The notes: generated by a model not told the origin, from the letters alone. A stretch of 64,000 nucleotides of DNA from Eumeta japonica (GCA_005406025.1 BGZK01000101.1:372001-436000), one strand, 5' to 3'. Shown: positions 46,041 to 58,660, numbered from the stretch's first letter. Program-made: numbers and translations.

Positions 46041-46050
46041 AACGAGTTAA
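45270..46050 (-). mobile_element. mariner-family DNA transposon, decayed, second type
   Basis: The minus strand carries a broken mariner transposase of a different subfamily from the one at 834-2033, with the 'GHIATPVLED' box and the 'KWLKRMGKCVYVQGEYF' tail. I could not find clear terminal inverted repeats, so the element limits are those of the recognisable coding remains. Confidence 0.75.
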
Positions 46051-46480
46051 AAACTAATGCCCGTAAACAAGTAGATTCGCCAAAAGTAATGACCAAAAAT
46101 TCAAAGCATTCTCGGGGCTATAAACCTTTTTTAAAGGATAAATCACGTATAATGGGTTCAACGACTGCATCCAATTCCCGACAAACTTTCACAAAAATAA
46201 GCATTTCGAAGAAAAAAAATACTTCAACTCGTATATATTCTATCTTAAATTTGTCAACAAATAACCGGTATTTACGATGATCTATAACTTGCCAGTTATA
46301 GACCAACAAAAAGAGCATCAACGAAAGAGTTAGAAAGCCTAATAAGAAATATAAACACTCAAATATTGCTATATTTTGCACATGACACAATGTAAAAAAA
46401 AATAATCGTACCGAAAAATACACACACTCTCTCCTGTAACACAATAGTAAAATTAAATCAAATCTTTTTCCATTGGCCTC
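46050..46480. other. Non-coding, no gene seen
   Basis: AT-rich with overlapping open frames on both strands of biased composition. No element end could be identified. Confidence 0.45.
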
Positions 46481-47170
46481 TGAATTTTCCCTCTCGTCCT
46501 AGACCTCCAACGTAAATTCAATATCGGACCCCTGAAGGCTTACCGGGATCGGTATGGCGGCTTAAGATATTCCTGAGAATCCACAAACGGTAGTTATAAA
46601 TCACCTGAACGCTTTTCGTTCTCCCGAGGATAAAGTGGCGGCCAATTAATGGCCATTACCTTCTCGATTTACGTTTATATCGATTCCAAACAAATAAATA
46701 TTGACTCTTGAATATTTAAATTCGGCAGGAGCGGGCCGAGGCTCGACGGATAAGCCGCGTCGCAGCCGAGCAGGTGCGAACCGTTTTGGGCTCGCACAGC
46801 TCTCTTTGGTTAAAGCGGTTCGCATCTGAGGGCGGCGCGAAGGGAAAGTCGCAAGGAAGTACCTTCCCGCGCGTTACGATTAAAATTCGAAAAAGTGGCC
46901 ATAAAGTTGGAAACGTCCAAAAAAGTCTGCGGGTAGGGCGACGCGCGGCGGCGGGCGGCGGGCGGGCGGGCGGCCCGCGGTTTTCTTTTTTCAGGGAGTC
47001 GCGACGCCGGCGCGGCGGACTTGTTATTTAATTTAGCTCATCCTGTTTGTTACGATTCGTGAATTTGTTAGGGGTCCGTCCGCTTTAACTTTTATTTATC
47101 TTGAGCGGGCGTCCGCCGGACCGCGGGCCCCGCGGATTAAAAGGAAAAAATGAGGACATTTTCGAGACAT
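46480..47170. promoter_or_regulatory. Long GC/CpG-rich island, candidate regulatory DNA
   Basis: The left part (46480-46720) is of mixed composition with words such as GGCCAATTAATGGCCATTA. The right part (46725-47165) is very GC-rich, culminating in a (GGCGG)n-like tract at 46941-46980. It has the strongest compositional contrast in the window. Open frames such as 46774-47031 are Arg/Gly/Ala-rich by-products. A promoter or enhancer is plausible but not shown. Confidence 0.4.
46953..46970 (+). other. G-quadruplex motif
   Basis: Four GGG tracts with loops CGGC, C and C inside the GC-rich island, which fits the canonical G3N1-7 pattern. Whether it folds in the cell is unknown. Confidence 0.75.
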
Positions 47171-47339
47171 TAAAACGCTGTATTTTCTATTTTATTCGTA
47201 TTCACGTACATCTCGCACTCGCGTACGCGTTTGTTTTCATTTACATATATTAATTTTAAGATTTCTGTAAATTTAATGTTAATCGAAATCGATGTTATAA
47301 TTTAAGGAGCCGTATTCAATTTTTACTTTAGATTTTACA

Positions 47340-47545
47340 ATAGAACGTCACGAGCCTCTCGGACTTCGTTAATGTCTCGATCCCATAAATTGTTTTAGAA
47401 ATCAATCGTCGCGGTGCCACTGCGCCTCAGATGCGACTGTATCAGCGGCGGCGACGCGGGCGCAGGCCCGCGGGTGATACAGTCACTACCCCGGCCCTCG
47501 TCAATTACGAAGTGTCCATTCTGACCTCAAACGACTCGGTACAAC
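47340..47545. promoter_or_regulatory. GC-rich block containing a stable hairpin
   Basis: GACTGTATCA at 47435-47444 pairs with TGATACAGTC at 47475-47484, and inside it GCGGGC pairs with GCCCGC. The surrounding text is GC-rich. It could be a structured RNA, a paired binding site or chance; no transcript evidence is available. Confidence 0.35.
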
Positions 47546-47599
47546 TCAACTTCGGCAATGTATCAAATTAAATAGCAGAGCGTACGCAAAGTTGCGAGG

Positions 47600-49430
47600 C
47601 TCACCCTTGTTAATTTAAAGATTCCGCCAAATGAATAGGACTGCTTAGACGTGACCTTAGTCATTTTAATTTTTAGACTATCAACTTTCTCACTTCTAAT
47701 AAATTATTATGACGTTTTAAGTTAAAATTTAAATTGTTCGTGCTATTACAAATTTCACGGGCTGTGAATTATATTCATGTCCATTTCAGCGTTTATATGA
47801 TTACACCGTAAGCTCTGTGTAAGGACGATTCGAAAAGAGTTTCTAAAATATCTCTAATTAATACGACAATATTAAGTAACACATTAACCTACAGATTGGT
47901 AAATAATTAACAATATGATTATATGCGACTACATTTCTTTACGAATTAGGACATCCGCTGAAAATACAGTCAAAATCATTAACTACATTTAAGACTTGGA
48001 GAAACAAAAGAAGTTGAATTTTCAATTGTTTAAAACCCAAAAGGGAAACAGAGACGATGATGAATGGCTGCGTTATTTACTTTACTGGAACATTTTGGTC
48101 ACTTGCATCGTGTATTTATTGACCAATAGAAGTTAATATAAGAAAGGAAGTATACAATAAAAGTCATTATTACACTATATATACATTTTTTATTAAGAAA
48201 CAATTTATAATATGAATAAAAAATATATAAATCTAGGTGGCAACATTGCCGCTGAAGGACGCACATGTATTTTCGCGTCACTGTGGAATTATTATTATTA
48301 ATAGCTATTATTATTAGCAAAATCGTGAAACAAAATTAGTCAACACATGAAGAACAAACATTGTAACTATTTCCCACTGCTACATAGCGCAAAAGGCTGC
48401 GCGCGAGCATATAGGCTAATTACGACGCCATTTGTTGTGATCGGTTTGTTTACTTGTAAGCAAACGTGGTGTGCTCAGACGCACGTCGTCGATGTCAAAG
48501 AAAGCCCGATGAAATGTTTCCATTATACCTACATTGCATGAATATAACAACTAGATAAACTACATTTCAAAGCAGTCGATAAACACTGACAACTAAGTAT
48601 ACCAGACTCAGAAGTAGAGATTAAATGAACAATAAACGGGTTATTCGACATTCTAGATATATTCTCATTATACTATATGCCATTACTTAGCCACAAAAAG
48701 CTATTTAATTATATAACCCGGCATTCTGAGTTGTACTTAAGTCACTCTTGAAATAAAGATAATTCAAATTAATATTGAACATAGATCAAAAGCCACTATT
48801 ACTGTATTGTTCGAGCTTCAACAAAACAAGGATTTTCTAAGTACAAAATAATCTTCTAAGCAAAAACTAAAAGGGTAAAGTTAACATCGTATTTGGTAAG
48901 ATCCATCAAAGATCATAATGATGATAATCGCATACACTTACAATTCTATATATAAGACACAACAAAGGCTAGAATACAAGACACAATGTACTTAATCTAA
49001 TATGTAATACTCAACCACATAGGTTTAAACATTATCAATATAGAAAGCTTATACTAATTTAGGATATCATATAGAACTCTCTGTATTGATGTATTGATCA
49101 TCCAAGAGAAATATCTTTATATCGATGAAACAGGAATAATAAAACACATTATATAAGCAGTGACAACCTACTAGGCTAACAGTAATCACACACGGAGGAG
49201 ATAGAACATTACAAAAACATCAAATCCAGTGCCACAGAACCACTAGGTGGCCCAAGACCAAATTTGTGATTTACTTAATCTAAATAGTAACGTGAGCACC
49301 AAAAATAATTATAGAAAAATTTATATTATCTAGATCAGGTATTTCTTTTGTAGATCATTTTCATAAAGAACTTGAAGTCGGCCCACAGAACTAAGAGTTA
49401 CAGGCATATAATATTTAATTCCTGACTAAT
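47600..49430. other. Non-coding, no gene seen
   Basis: AT-rich, with no coding frame and no repeat that I could name. Confidence 0.5.
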
Positions 49431-49448
49431 GAATGACAGTGTCTTACC

Positions 49449-49602
49449 TATGTGTGTCAGTGTGTGTGTGTGTGTTTGTAGGTGTAGGGTGTGTGTTTGG
49501 TGTGTGTGTGCGTGCATGTGTGAGTTTGTGGGTGTGTCGGTGTGCGTGCGTGCGTGTGTGAGTGTGTGTGTGCGTGTATATACGTGTGTTTATGATTGCA
49601 AG
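49449..49602. repeat. Imperfect (TG)n microsatellite
   Basis: TG runs broken by TGCG, TAGG and TATA steps. The Val/Cys-rich open frame over it is a by-product. Confidence 0.9.
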
Positions 49603-49899
49603 TATATGTGTTGCATATACATAGAATACAATTAAAATATTGAATGCGCCGTCATATTCTAAACAGTAATAGATTAAATATATGTGTAAATTACTAACAA
49701 TGATATATTATAAGATTGAGCTACGGTGTGAAATTATATAAAAGCATTACGTATCTTTAATTTAATTATAAACATATATAACCCAAGACCCGATTTTAAA
49801 TTGTTGCTTAAGAAATACATTGTCAATTTTGGTTGTTATTGATTAATAAATGACTGCAATTACATCCGCTTTTGATTACTACGTAATTCGATTTGTAAT

Positions 49900-50110
49900 T
49901 TGCTTCTCTAAACCTAACCGATAGGCATCCGTTACATGTGATACGTTTCAACCCGTTAGTCCGGGGTCGAAAACACTCGAAAGTTGTTTGTGCCATCGAG
50001 AGACATCTCCGTGAGTCCGACGACACCCGATGACGCCCGACGATACCCGACCGATGTTTACGCATACGAGTGGCTCACCCGGCGGGCGTCCAATCGGATG
50101 TCTTTGGTGA
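49900..50110. promoter_or_regulatory. Short GC-rich block
   Basis: Contains an imperfect direct repeat of the type GACGACACCCGATGACGCCCGACGATACCCGACCGATG (49997-50056), a GAYGACxCCCGA unit repeated about three and a half times, and GC-rich text to 50098. No coding frame is visible. Confidence 0.3.
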
Positions 50111-50117
50111 AGACAAT

Positions 50118-50320
50118 CCCATCAAAAACATAAATGTCAAATGAGAACAAAGTTCAATATTATGATTTATGCCTTGGTTGTTGACTTCAACGACAAAAGA
50201 AGTGAGATTTAAATGTGTGCCAAGTTCAATGATCAGTCCTGAAATTCGTCTATAACAGCATAAAATATTTTATAACAATTTAAATTCTCATTTCTTCTTT
50301 ATAATTGAAGCCTAAGGTCT
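50118..50320 (+). repeat. Solo arm of the inverted-repeat element at 43265-43877
   Basis: Begins CCCATCAAAAACATAAATGT, as the arms at 43265 do, and follows the left arm through 'GTTGACTTCAACGACAAAAG' and 'GCATAAAATATTTTATAA' before ending near TTTCTTCTTTATAA. It is more diverged than the two arms are from each other. No inverted partner is found nearby. Confidence 0.8.
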
Positions 50321-50329
50321 GAAATGGCA

Positions 50330-50920
50330 AGTTTTCTTAAACCTTGTGCACTGACTGGTAATAATACTTACAAATACTATTATATCACAAGAAGATTAAG
50401 AATATAAATAGGTATTGTTATCTGGTGGAAATATTTGTGTTGTGAGGTAACTCTAATGCTAGGATAATTAAACACAATATGATATACATGACTGTATGAT
50501 TAAGCCACTATAGTTTGAATGATAACATAATTTTTCTGATATTATTATTAACCACCACAAAACTGACTAGTCAATAAGTAGGCATATTATATTGTAACAA
50601 AACTGATTCGTAGATAGATAACTGAATTGATTAGTAGCACTATTCTTATGTTACTATTCTATTTTATCTAAAGGTACTGCACTACTACTTTATGTACTGT
50701 TACACAAATAAATTATTGTAAATTAGTTACTCTTATAAATTTCATTATCAAGTAGAAAGAGTATATGTCATCAAAATAAAAAGAGGTGGTAACTATCTTT
50801 ACAGGGCAATAATGCATCAGATAAATAAATTATTTAATTTGATTCTAATAAAATTGAGATTCGCTCAAACACGACACGGGCTATCACACGACAGGAATTA
50901 AGAAAGATTAATGAAATAAG
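50330..50920. other. Non-coding, no gene seen
   Basis: AT-rich. It may hold unrecognisable upstream parts of the RTE fragment that follows. Confidence 0.4.
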
Positions 50921-50929
50921 ACAACATTA

Positions 50930-51290
50930 GCATAGAACGAAGTAGAATTAAAAAGGACTGCAGAAAGGAAAAAATTCGCCCTTAGCCGGTTAGCATTTGG
51001 GAAATTAGGAGGCAGCCTAAACTCCTTTGCTTGAAAACAAGCGTCTTTAATTTGTGCATTTTGCCAGTACTCATATACGGATGCCAAATGTAATTCCCTA
51101 CTGTTGTTATTATAAATAAATTAAAAGTCACGCAGATTGCAGTGGAAACAAGGAAGTCTGAGAGGAAGGGATCAGGAGATCTGCATTAGAACAGGTTGCG
51201 GTACGAAATTTGTTGAAGTTGTAATTGGCGGACCACATCGGTCGTAGTATTTATAAATCGATAGGGAAGAAAAAAACCATCACGAACAGG
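50930..51290 (+). mobile_element. RTE-type LINE fragment
   Basis: Plus-strand pieces: RLAFGKLGGSLNS near 50975-51015, SVFNLCILPVLIYGCQM near 51040-51090 (compare VFNxCVLPVLTYGxxTW), and LADHIGRS near 51222-51246 (compare WAGHIAR). These are the connection region of an RTE reverse transcriptase, frameshifted between pieces. Upstream catalytic parts and the 3' tail are missing. It is the only RTE fragment on the plus strand here. Confidence 0.75.
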
Positions 51291-51299
51291 GTATCGCAA

Positions 51300-51780
51300 T
51301 GCAGAACGGTTTCTCACGAGATGTCCTGTCGGCCAGGTAATAATAACGGTCCACCGTTGGTTCTAGGTGTGGAAATGCGAAGGACGGGCCCATGTCCAAA
51401 ACTGGACGTCCAATGGCTAAATCGATAATGGATTTAACGTTATTAATAGCGGCCTCGTCTTTTAAGTGAAATACTTATCAGTAACAAATCTGTATAGCAG
51501 TCTCTCTGTACTTCTTAAGCCACACAAAAAACGTATTATACGCGAGCTGCTAACGAGCGACACGTTCCAGTCGATCCCACGACCGTTTCATCTATTATCG
51601 CCGGAGATTCTCTGAGAGTCCCAACGGCGTTGCATTTAGCGATCTACTTATTATTATGGGATGAAGAGACCAGGAAAGAACTGCAGCCGGAGGGCCGACC
51701 GTCTAAAGGTAACGTCCGACGCGCCGCCGACGTCTCATAACAAAGAGCTTTAACTTCCGCGCGTCCCGGCCGCTTCCTTT
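51300..51780. promoter_or_regulatory. Mixed to GC-rich block, candidate regulatory DNA
   Basis: The part 51540-51780 is GC-rich, with GCCGGAGATTCTCTGAGAG and CGACGCGCCGCCGACGTC. No coding frame with domain content is present. The function is inferred from composition only. Confidence 0.3.
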
Positions 51781-53310
51781 GATTCTCTGATTGCTTTTTT
51801 ACACAACTTTAATACTTGGAACTTGTAAACTTCGCAAACTGGTTGGTTTCAGTATCATTAGGTTCGTATAAAGAGGGTACGTTGAAATAGTTCGTTAAGT
51901 TTTATGCTTTTACACTATACGGTTTTGTAGAAGCGACTGTTTCGGGGACCCAGATGTGCATATCTTTAATGGATGTCTCTCCACCAGCGCTTTACAAAGT
52001 TCATGTTTCCGTCAGGCCAGCTTCTGTTCTCGAAGGTTAAGTTCATGGCAACCGACTTCGAGTACTATGGCTCACTAAATTGGTGGTATATTTATAACAG
52101 AAAATAATTTATATGACTATTAGATATTGTTGTACTACCGCCACGTCGTCGTCAGTTTCAGCTGCTTAATTTATTGTCTGACGATGGCCTGGATCGCATT
52201 TAGCCGTTCCCAAGCGATGAAACTAATACAAAACAGTGGAAAGAATGGAAGAAAAGGAACATACCACAGGAGAAGCAGCCTGGTCTCACTGCAGGCGCGC
52301 CTCTTCCTTTCTTCGTCTGGATCCAAAATCTTCCTGACTTGATAAAATGCCGAAATTACAGGGAGTACATGATGCTGACTCTGGGAGCCATCACGTACAA
52401 TAGGTTACGTAATAATTTATATGCGCCGCGGCATATTAGCGAAATATAATACGCAAAGATGGTGCTTTTATTGCGGAGGTATCGAGGGAAAATTGTGTGG
52501 AGGGATATTTTAGTTCGGATTACTATCATGTTGTAACAATAACAATTGCAAAAAAAAAGAGAACGGGCTGATCGGAATTGTCATGTAAGATATACATTGA
52601 AAGCACTTACATTGATGAGAATACATTAAACACTAAAATTAAATAAGAAAACGAGTATTTTATGTAAAAGGAACAAATAAGCATATGCAAAATAACATTA
52701 CAACATCAAAGGGTAGACGACTTGAACATTATTCTATCCACTAGGCCTCAGTATGGTTTGGAGTCTGCAATGATCGTTTTAACAATTAAATAATATTGTC
52801 CACTGTCCAGGGACCAAAGTCATTATGTGCTCTTTGAGGCGTGGAGCGAATGGTATTTATTCAATGTTTTTTGTCAGAAATTCATAGGTCGATCCGCTGA
52901 TGGTCGGTAACCAAACTCGATGCCTTCAAATATTCAAAACTGGGTTGTGAATGAGCTTTCAACACCTATTTTTAAATCTTTGAAGTTATCAGCATCAATC
53001 TGAAGTGGGAAATAAAAAGTTAACCGCACAAGTCTAATGTCAGACTGCCGCATTTAGGATTCAATTCCTCCGGATAAAGTGAAATGTAATTAGTAAGTTC
53101 GCTATGATTAAATCATATGGATATCGCATCACGTTATAAATTAAAAAAAAATTAAATATACACGTTTGAATGGCAAATACCTATAATTTATAAATATTTG
53201 TGTATGAACAATTAAATTGCATACACGTATACGTAAATTGTAAAGCTGGTTTTGTTCAAATAAGTTTTTTTAGTGATGCTTCAAACATGTTGCAGCTCTC
53301 ATTTGCCCCA
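51780..53310. other. Non-coding, no gene seen
   Basis: AT-rich to mixed, with short frames only. No named repeat could be recognised. Confidence 0.45.
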
Positions 53311-54139
53311 ACTTATTGACCCCTCAAGCGCATGCAATGCCATTATAGTGGCATTTGCGACTGAGGCACCACTAGAACGGCATAACTCGCTCTTTTTGGT
53401 ACGATAGAAAAATACTTTTTAAATTTCTGGGTTATACTACAATATTATACGAAATTGAATCTTATAGTTTAAAAATAAGGGCAGAAAAATATTTACTGTT
53501 CTCGTCACTTGCGTCAAAATTTACAACGATATTTTAAATCCACGTGATGCCATACGCTACGTCATCTCACTTTGCGGTGAATTGTTGTGTGCTGATTTTG
53601 CTACGAAATTATGGATAAGCTAAAAAACCGTAAGTATTTCTCTTTGATAAATATACTAAAATACGTAGAAACGTTTGGAGAATCATATTAAGCATAGATT
53701 ACAATGTTTTCGAAAAGACTTATGTCTAAAATAACCCGAAACTTTCATCCTTTATTCTTTGTTGTATAACATGGTCGCCATTGTTCAATTTTAGTTATTG
53801 ATTTTACATATTATTTCAATATATTATTTTATTTCAATGATTTCTAATGACAAAGTAGACTATTAGCTTTTGTCTCGGTGCAAAATTTGTAGAGAATTTA
53901 CATATATGTACAAAACCGTTACATTTGCTAACGGCAATCGTCTGTTGTAAGCGGTGAGGGAGACATGTTTTCAAATTTCAACCGTAGTACAGTCAAGCAA
54001 AAAGTGAAAAATATAAAATTTACGATTTTGTTCGAATTATTGAATTACTTGAATTATTAAATTTCAGGATTAATTGAATATTATTACAAACTATGCAAAT
54101 AGGATAAAAAGGAAAATGTTTATATTGCATTTCTGTCAA

Positions 54140-54560
54140 ATTCATTTATATTGCAAATTTATTTTTATTTTGTATATAAATATTTACCATGTTTTATAAA
54201 CTTGGAAAATATGAAATTTTTGTAGGTAAAGTATTTACGAGGAATTTTTCTAAACTATCATATCGCTAATTTGTTTTATTTTGAATAAAATATTTACCAA
54301 GTTTTATTAATTTTGAAAATATGAGAATTTTTATGTTGGGAAAGTATTTATGAAGAATTTTTTAAACGTTAATGCTAATTTATTTTTATTTTGAATATAA
54401 GTATTTACCATGTTTTATGAATTTTTAAAATATGAGATTTTTTCATGTTGGGAAAGTATTTATGAGGATTTTTTTTTCAAACTCTATCACATTGCAAATC
54501 TTTTTTTTTAATATAAATATTTACATACTATGTTTAATGAATTTTATTTTGTTCTATTTT
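54140..54560. repeat. Tandem repeat, unit about 111 bp, nearly 4 copies
   Basis: TATTTACCATGTTTTAT-type words start near 54181, 54291, 54402 and 54519. Each is followed by 'GAAAATATGAxxTTTTT', 'GGxAAAGTATTTAYGA' and 'TTTTATTTTGAATATAA'. The array lies between the possible first exon and the next recognised exon of the piggyBac-like element, that is, in its intron. Confidence 0.8.
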
Positions 54561-55067
54561 TTAGGTCACATTACAAATATTGTTTTTCAAATATATAATA
54601 CAATTTTTATAAATTTCGGACTAGTACCATAAAACAAAAATGGTCAACGTCCCTGCGTTCACGACATATTGTGGACTTGGCGCTGAGCGAATCGGACCAA
54701 TCACTGCGATCTCCAGGTCCTGCGCAAATCCCTTCGCCAGCGATCCCAGATCGTTCGTCGGCGCAGCCATCTCCGTCATCCTCCACATCATCACCACAAT
54801 TCAAACGTCCCAAAACGGTTAAGTACGTACAAAAAACTAGTGTTTGTGACTGTTTTTAGAAGTTTTGCATCTATTTTTAACCATGCGTACATTACAATCA
54901 CATGTTTCAGGAGGCCTGTTGCTTGTTCTTCTGCTGTGTATCGACATTTTGAGAAGCCGGCACCCAAAATACCGATGTCGATATCGATTTGCGAAAACGC
55001 GTAATTATACTTTTACTAATAATTAATTAAAATTTTAGTTTTTATCCAATCGTAAATACTATGTATT

Positions 55068-55071
<4 letters not shown>

Positions 55072-55124
<53 letters not shown>
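55072..55124. repeat. (TA)n microsatellite
   Basis: An almost pure TA run inside the broken piggyBac-like element. Confidence 0.95.
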
Positions 55125-55127
<3 letters not shown>

Positions 55128-57299
55128 CTTATCGAAGTGGAAATAAACCCATTTGGTGAAATTGATGCGATGAAGAAATAATTTTTGAATAGAAAATTCT
55201 AATTTCTTACGATTAAATAACTTTTCTGTGATTTATAAGACAAAAATCTAGCTATTTTATCAAAATTTAGCAAATTATTCTTTTAAATGCTGAATATCTT
55301 TTAAGCTATCAATTACATCGCGTTGAAGTAGAGGACGTTTTTAGAAAATTAAATTTTCTACAATTTTGTCATTAACATTTTTCGTAGGCCTCGTTATTTA
55401 TAAAATAATTACAGAAAAACTAAAATTTTATAAAGACTTAAGTTTAGTAACCCATACTACCTCGTCAATTTACGATTATGCCGCAATATGCACTTTTCTA
55501 AAATAAAATCCTGACTGTGGGCGAGGTCATACCATGAAATGCCACTGAACTATATAAATTTAAAGATAAAAATACAAGTTTACGTCTATTTAAAATGGGA
55601 AGTTTTAGAAATTGGAAAAAGTACTTAAAACTAAAATTAAGAGTTCCTTCTTTAACAGGTTTTTAGCATATAAATGAAATTTTACTGCGGGAGTGAAAAA
55701 ATCATCGCTTAAAATGAATCATCTTAATATGTATTGTTTTAGTGTGCCGGACTTCAATCAGCCGAAGAATCAGGCGCAGGCTGATTCCGAATGGGGTGTC
55801 GACGAATGTGGAAGAATGCACGTCGGGCACCAAGAAATTGCTGATGGAGCTGGGTATAAATAAACTTGGGAAGCCAGAGAAATTCTTTACGTCATTGAAA
55901 TAGAAGATACCGAGCATGACATTATGTCACAGGTATCAAACCTCGTTGCGCCATTTCTGGCTTCACAATTCAACCAGCGAGTACTCATCAAGTGATAACT
56001 TTTCCTGATGTCCACGTTTCTGCTGATGAGACATGCCGAGTTCTTCTAGGACTTTCCGTGTCTATCCAACAGACGCTTTGGATCCTGAAGTGGAAGTAGT
56101 TATGATGATTCAGAATTTTCGGATGACGATGATGCCGAATATCTTGTCACTTCCGCCAAAAGGAGATTCAGCAGAATTTATCAGACGATGAGGAGCTACC
56201 ACCTCAGGTGAGGAAAAAAAAATAACAACGAAGAATGTCGACGATTGTGATGAAAGAGCTGAGGCCGGGAGGGCAGGGTCAAAGTAGGGGTTAAAGCATA
56301 GACACAAAAGTAAAAACTAATGTCTAACCCTCCTGCTATTTCTGCACCCCTAATCTAACTTATGACAAAGGAAGGCCCTGACCGGAAAACTACAAAATAG
56401 TTTTAAATTTACTAGAAGGTCTTGAACATAAAGGACATTGTGTCACGATGGACAATTATTATAATAGTCCAGCGTTGGCACGATACCTCAAATGTCGAGG
56501 CTTTGACTGTCTGGGCACAGAACGCCTCACTCGGAAAAATATACCAGAAGATGTAAAGAGATGAAGAAAAACTGTGAAAAGGGCACGATCATTGCTTGCC
56601 ACTCCGGCGATGTAATGGTGTTGGCAGGATGCAAAAATCTTATCGATGATTAGCACCTTCCACGACAACAGCACCTACACGGGAACAAGTGCTGGCGAGG
56701 AATGTGAGAAGCCCATATGTGTAAAAGACTGTAATACAACTATGGGGGCATTGATCTAAAGATCAAAAGCTCTCCATGTACCAATGGAAAGAAAGAGGGT
56801 TTAAAATGGTATATAAAGATGTTCAAAAGGTTATTGAACACATGTGTAACGCTTATAATATTTGTACAAGTATATTTATAACAAAGATATGACGAAAAGA
56901 ACATAATTACGCACAGAGTTTCGATATCAGATTGCAGTATCGTTGAAGATGCGGTACATGCCTCCACAGCGGTTCGCAGTCTGATATCGCGATCAGAATT
57001 ACGACTGGACAGGACTAAAACCATATGCCTATTCGTGGAGATACTTTGTGTTGTTGCCAGATGTGTTTACTAAAATATGCCATAAGAAGTCGGACGGTAA
57101 TCCAGTGTTCTGTATGCTAAAGTCGGATTATGCGTCTTGAAAAACGATTGTTTCCTTGAGTATCATTCAGTAGAAACTCTACCTCCACATAGACTAAAAC
57201 GAGACAAGCCTAAACGAGGACATGGGCTGGGTCGACAAAATTGACGAAATGAACTTACTGAACCGACCCCATTGACTTCTAAGGAATGATACTCTTCGA

Positions 57300-58660
57300 A
57301 ACTACAGTAAACAATTTTGGATAAACTGCACTAGATTATGATAGAATGAATGAAAATTTTGATAGCGGGATATGTTAATATCATGTTCGGAGAGACTTTG
57401 TAAGGGAATACGAGTGTCGATTATATGTCAGACTAATTTTAAAGGTGTTTGCGTAGCTTTCACATAATTCATTTATTTGAAACCCTTTCGAAGCTTGCGT
57501 TTGTGCAAGGTAGACTTCTTTGAACACATCCATATCCTTTATTTATTTCTATGTATGTTTATATATGATATATTTGCTATATTACAATAGTCATCTAATC
57601 AAGTGTGAAAAATCCATAAAATCCATGACGACTAAGAATTTTTCAAAATATGTTTTTGAAATAAGTACTAAAACATCTTCGCGTGAATGAAATTTATAAC
57701 AAATAGACAATTTCGGTATCAGATTGTCAAACGAGAGGCCAAAGACCATTTTTTAATTTTCTTGTCATATGGAATATACTTTAAGCGACGGTATATATCA
57801 ACATTGGGATATTTTAGGCTAATATGTGCTGTTTGAATATGCCTATATGAATATTGCTTTTACCTGAAATTTTGCCAACCTGTTTGGTGGATATGTTTTC
57901 TTATATTTTCACTTTGAAATTACAAACTATTTTTTGCAAAATCTAAACATGTAAATACAGTTATATGTACAACTGTACCTGTATCAAAGTGGTTAGGTTG
58001 ACACTTTGTAAAATTCTTACATATTTATATCAGTCATGTTCGGCTTAGTGGATTATTTCAGATTTTTAATGTTTTTTTTGAGGCTTAGGACTGTTCGATT
58101 TGAATTATTTCAGATTTTGAGGCTTTTCTCTGGCTTCTACATATTTATGAATTTTTACGCTTTTTTTATCTTCATTATAATTTAAATTGTATTCTGAAAC
58201 ATATTTCATTTCTCGTAATAGCTTTATATTGGAATGTGATTGTGAATAATAATTGAATTCAAAACATCTATAATCGAATTTCTTGCTCTTTTTCCTTCTT
58301 CAAAACTGCCTACAAAGAAGGGGTAATTTTAAATATTTTATTTTAACAATATATATGACATATTTGAATTTTATAGTAATGATTGTAATATTTTTGCCCA
58401 TAAAAATGTATATAGAATTACTGAGATATCAGCTATAAATTTACTAAAGAATTGTATTATAAATAATGTAATTTATATGTAAAGTGCAAATATAATCCTT
58501 AGGAATAAATTTTATTATTATATTAATACAGTGTATAAGTTTAAAAATAAGCTTTATTGTTTTATATTTTATTACTTTTTATTCCTTATTTTAATGAAAA
58601 TAATTTTTTAAATTGTACATGATGTTTGCTTCATTTCTTCTCCGAAGCGGTATATATACG
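57300..58660. other. Very AT-rich non-coding DNA
   Basis: No coding signal is visible. It may include the untranslated right part of the piggyBac-like element, whose end was not found. Confidence 0.45.

Larger units (their letters stand above)
53611..57290 (+). pseudogene. piggyBac-like transposase, broken
   Basis: A possible exon 1 (53611-53629, starting MDKLKN) ends in phase 1 at GTAAGT, the same 19-nt length as in the other copy. A Ser/Pro-rich N-terminal exon lies at 54641-54838 (LALSESDQSLRS; SPSSSTSSPQFKRPKT), then acidic text near 56090-56210 (DSEFSDDDDAEYL, SDDEELPPQ). Near 56400-56560 are HCVTMDNYYNSPALARYL, with the second catalytic Asp, CLGTERLTRKNIPEDVKR, and then GTIIACHSGDVMVLAG. 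Near 56730-56790 NTTMGGIDLKDQKLSMYQ carries the third catalytic Asp pair. Near 56930-57050 are the following conserved strand and the C-terminal region, and near 57195-57240 a basic RDKPKRGHGLGR tail. The first Asp region is missing or unreadable. There are many stops and frame changes. Confidence 0.85.
53316..57300 (+). mobile_element. piggyBac-like element, second copy, decayed
   Basis: A C-rich start (CCCCTCAAGCGCATGCAATG from 53320) follows TTGA, a likely mutated TTAA. A palindromic ATGCCATTATAGTGGCAT lies just inside (53338-53355). This mirrors the layout of the other piggyBac-like element, TTAA-CCTCTTCGG followed by an inverted word. The coding remains run to about 57290. The right terminus was not found, so the right limit is that of the protein remains. 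The copy is distinct in sequence from the one at 16695-18319. Confidence 0.6.

Noticed and set aside
45704..46444. Overlapping reverse open frames read as separate genes
   Set aside because: The first lies over out-of-frame parts of a decayed mariner transposase; the second has AT-driven composition.
46774..47031. 85-codon Arg/Gly-rich open frame
   Set aside because: GC-rich DNA has few stops; other phases are open as well and no domain is visible.
49429..49635. Cys/Val-rich open frame
   Set aside because: Same reason: an imperfect TG repeat read in frame.
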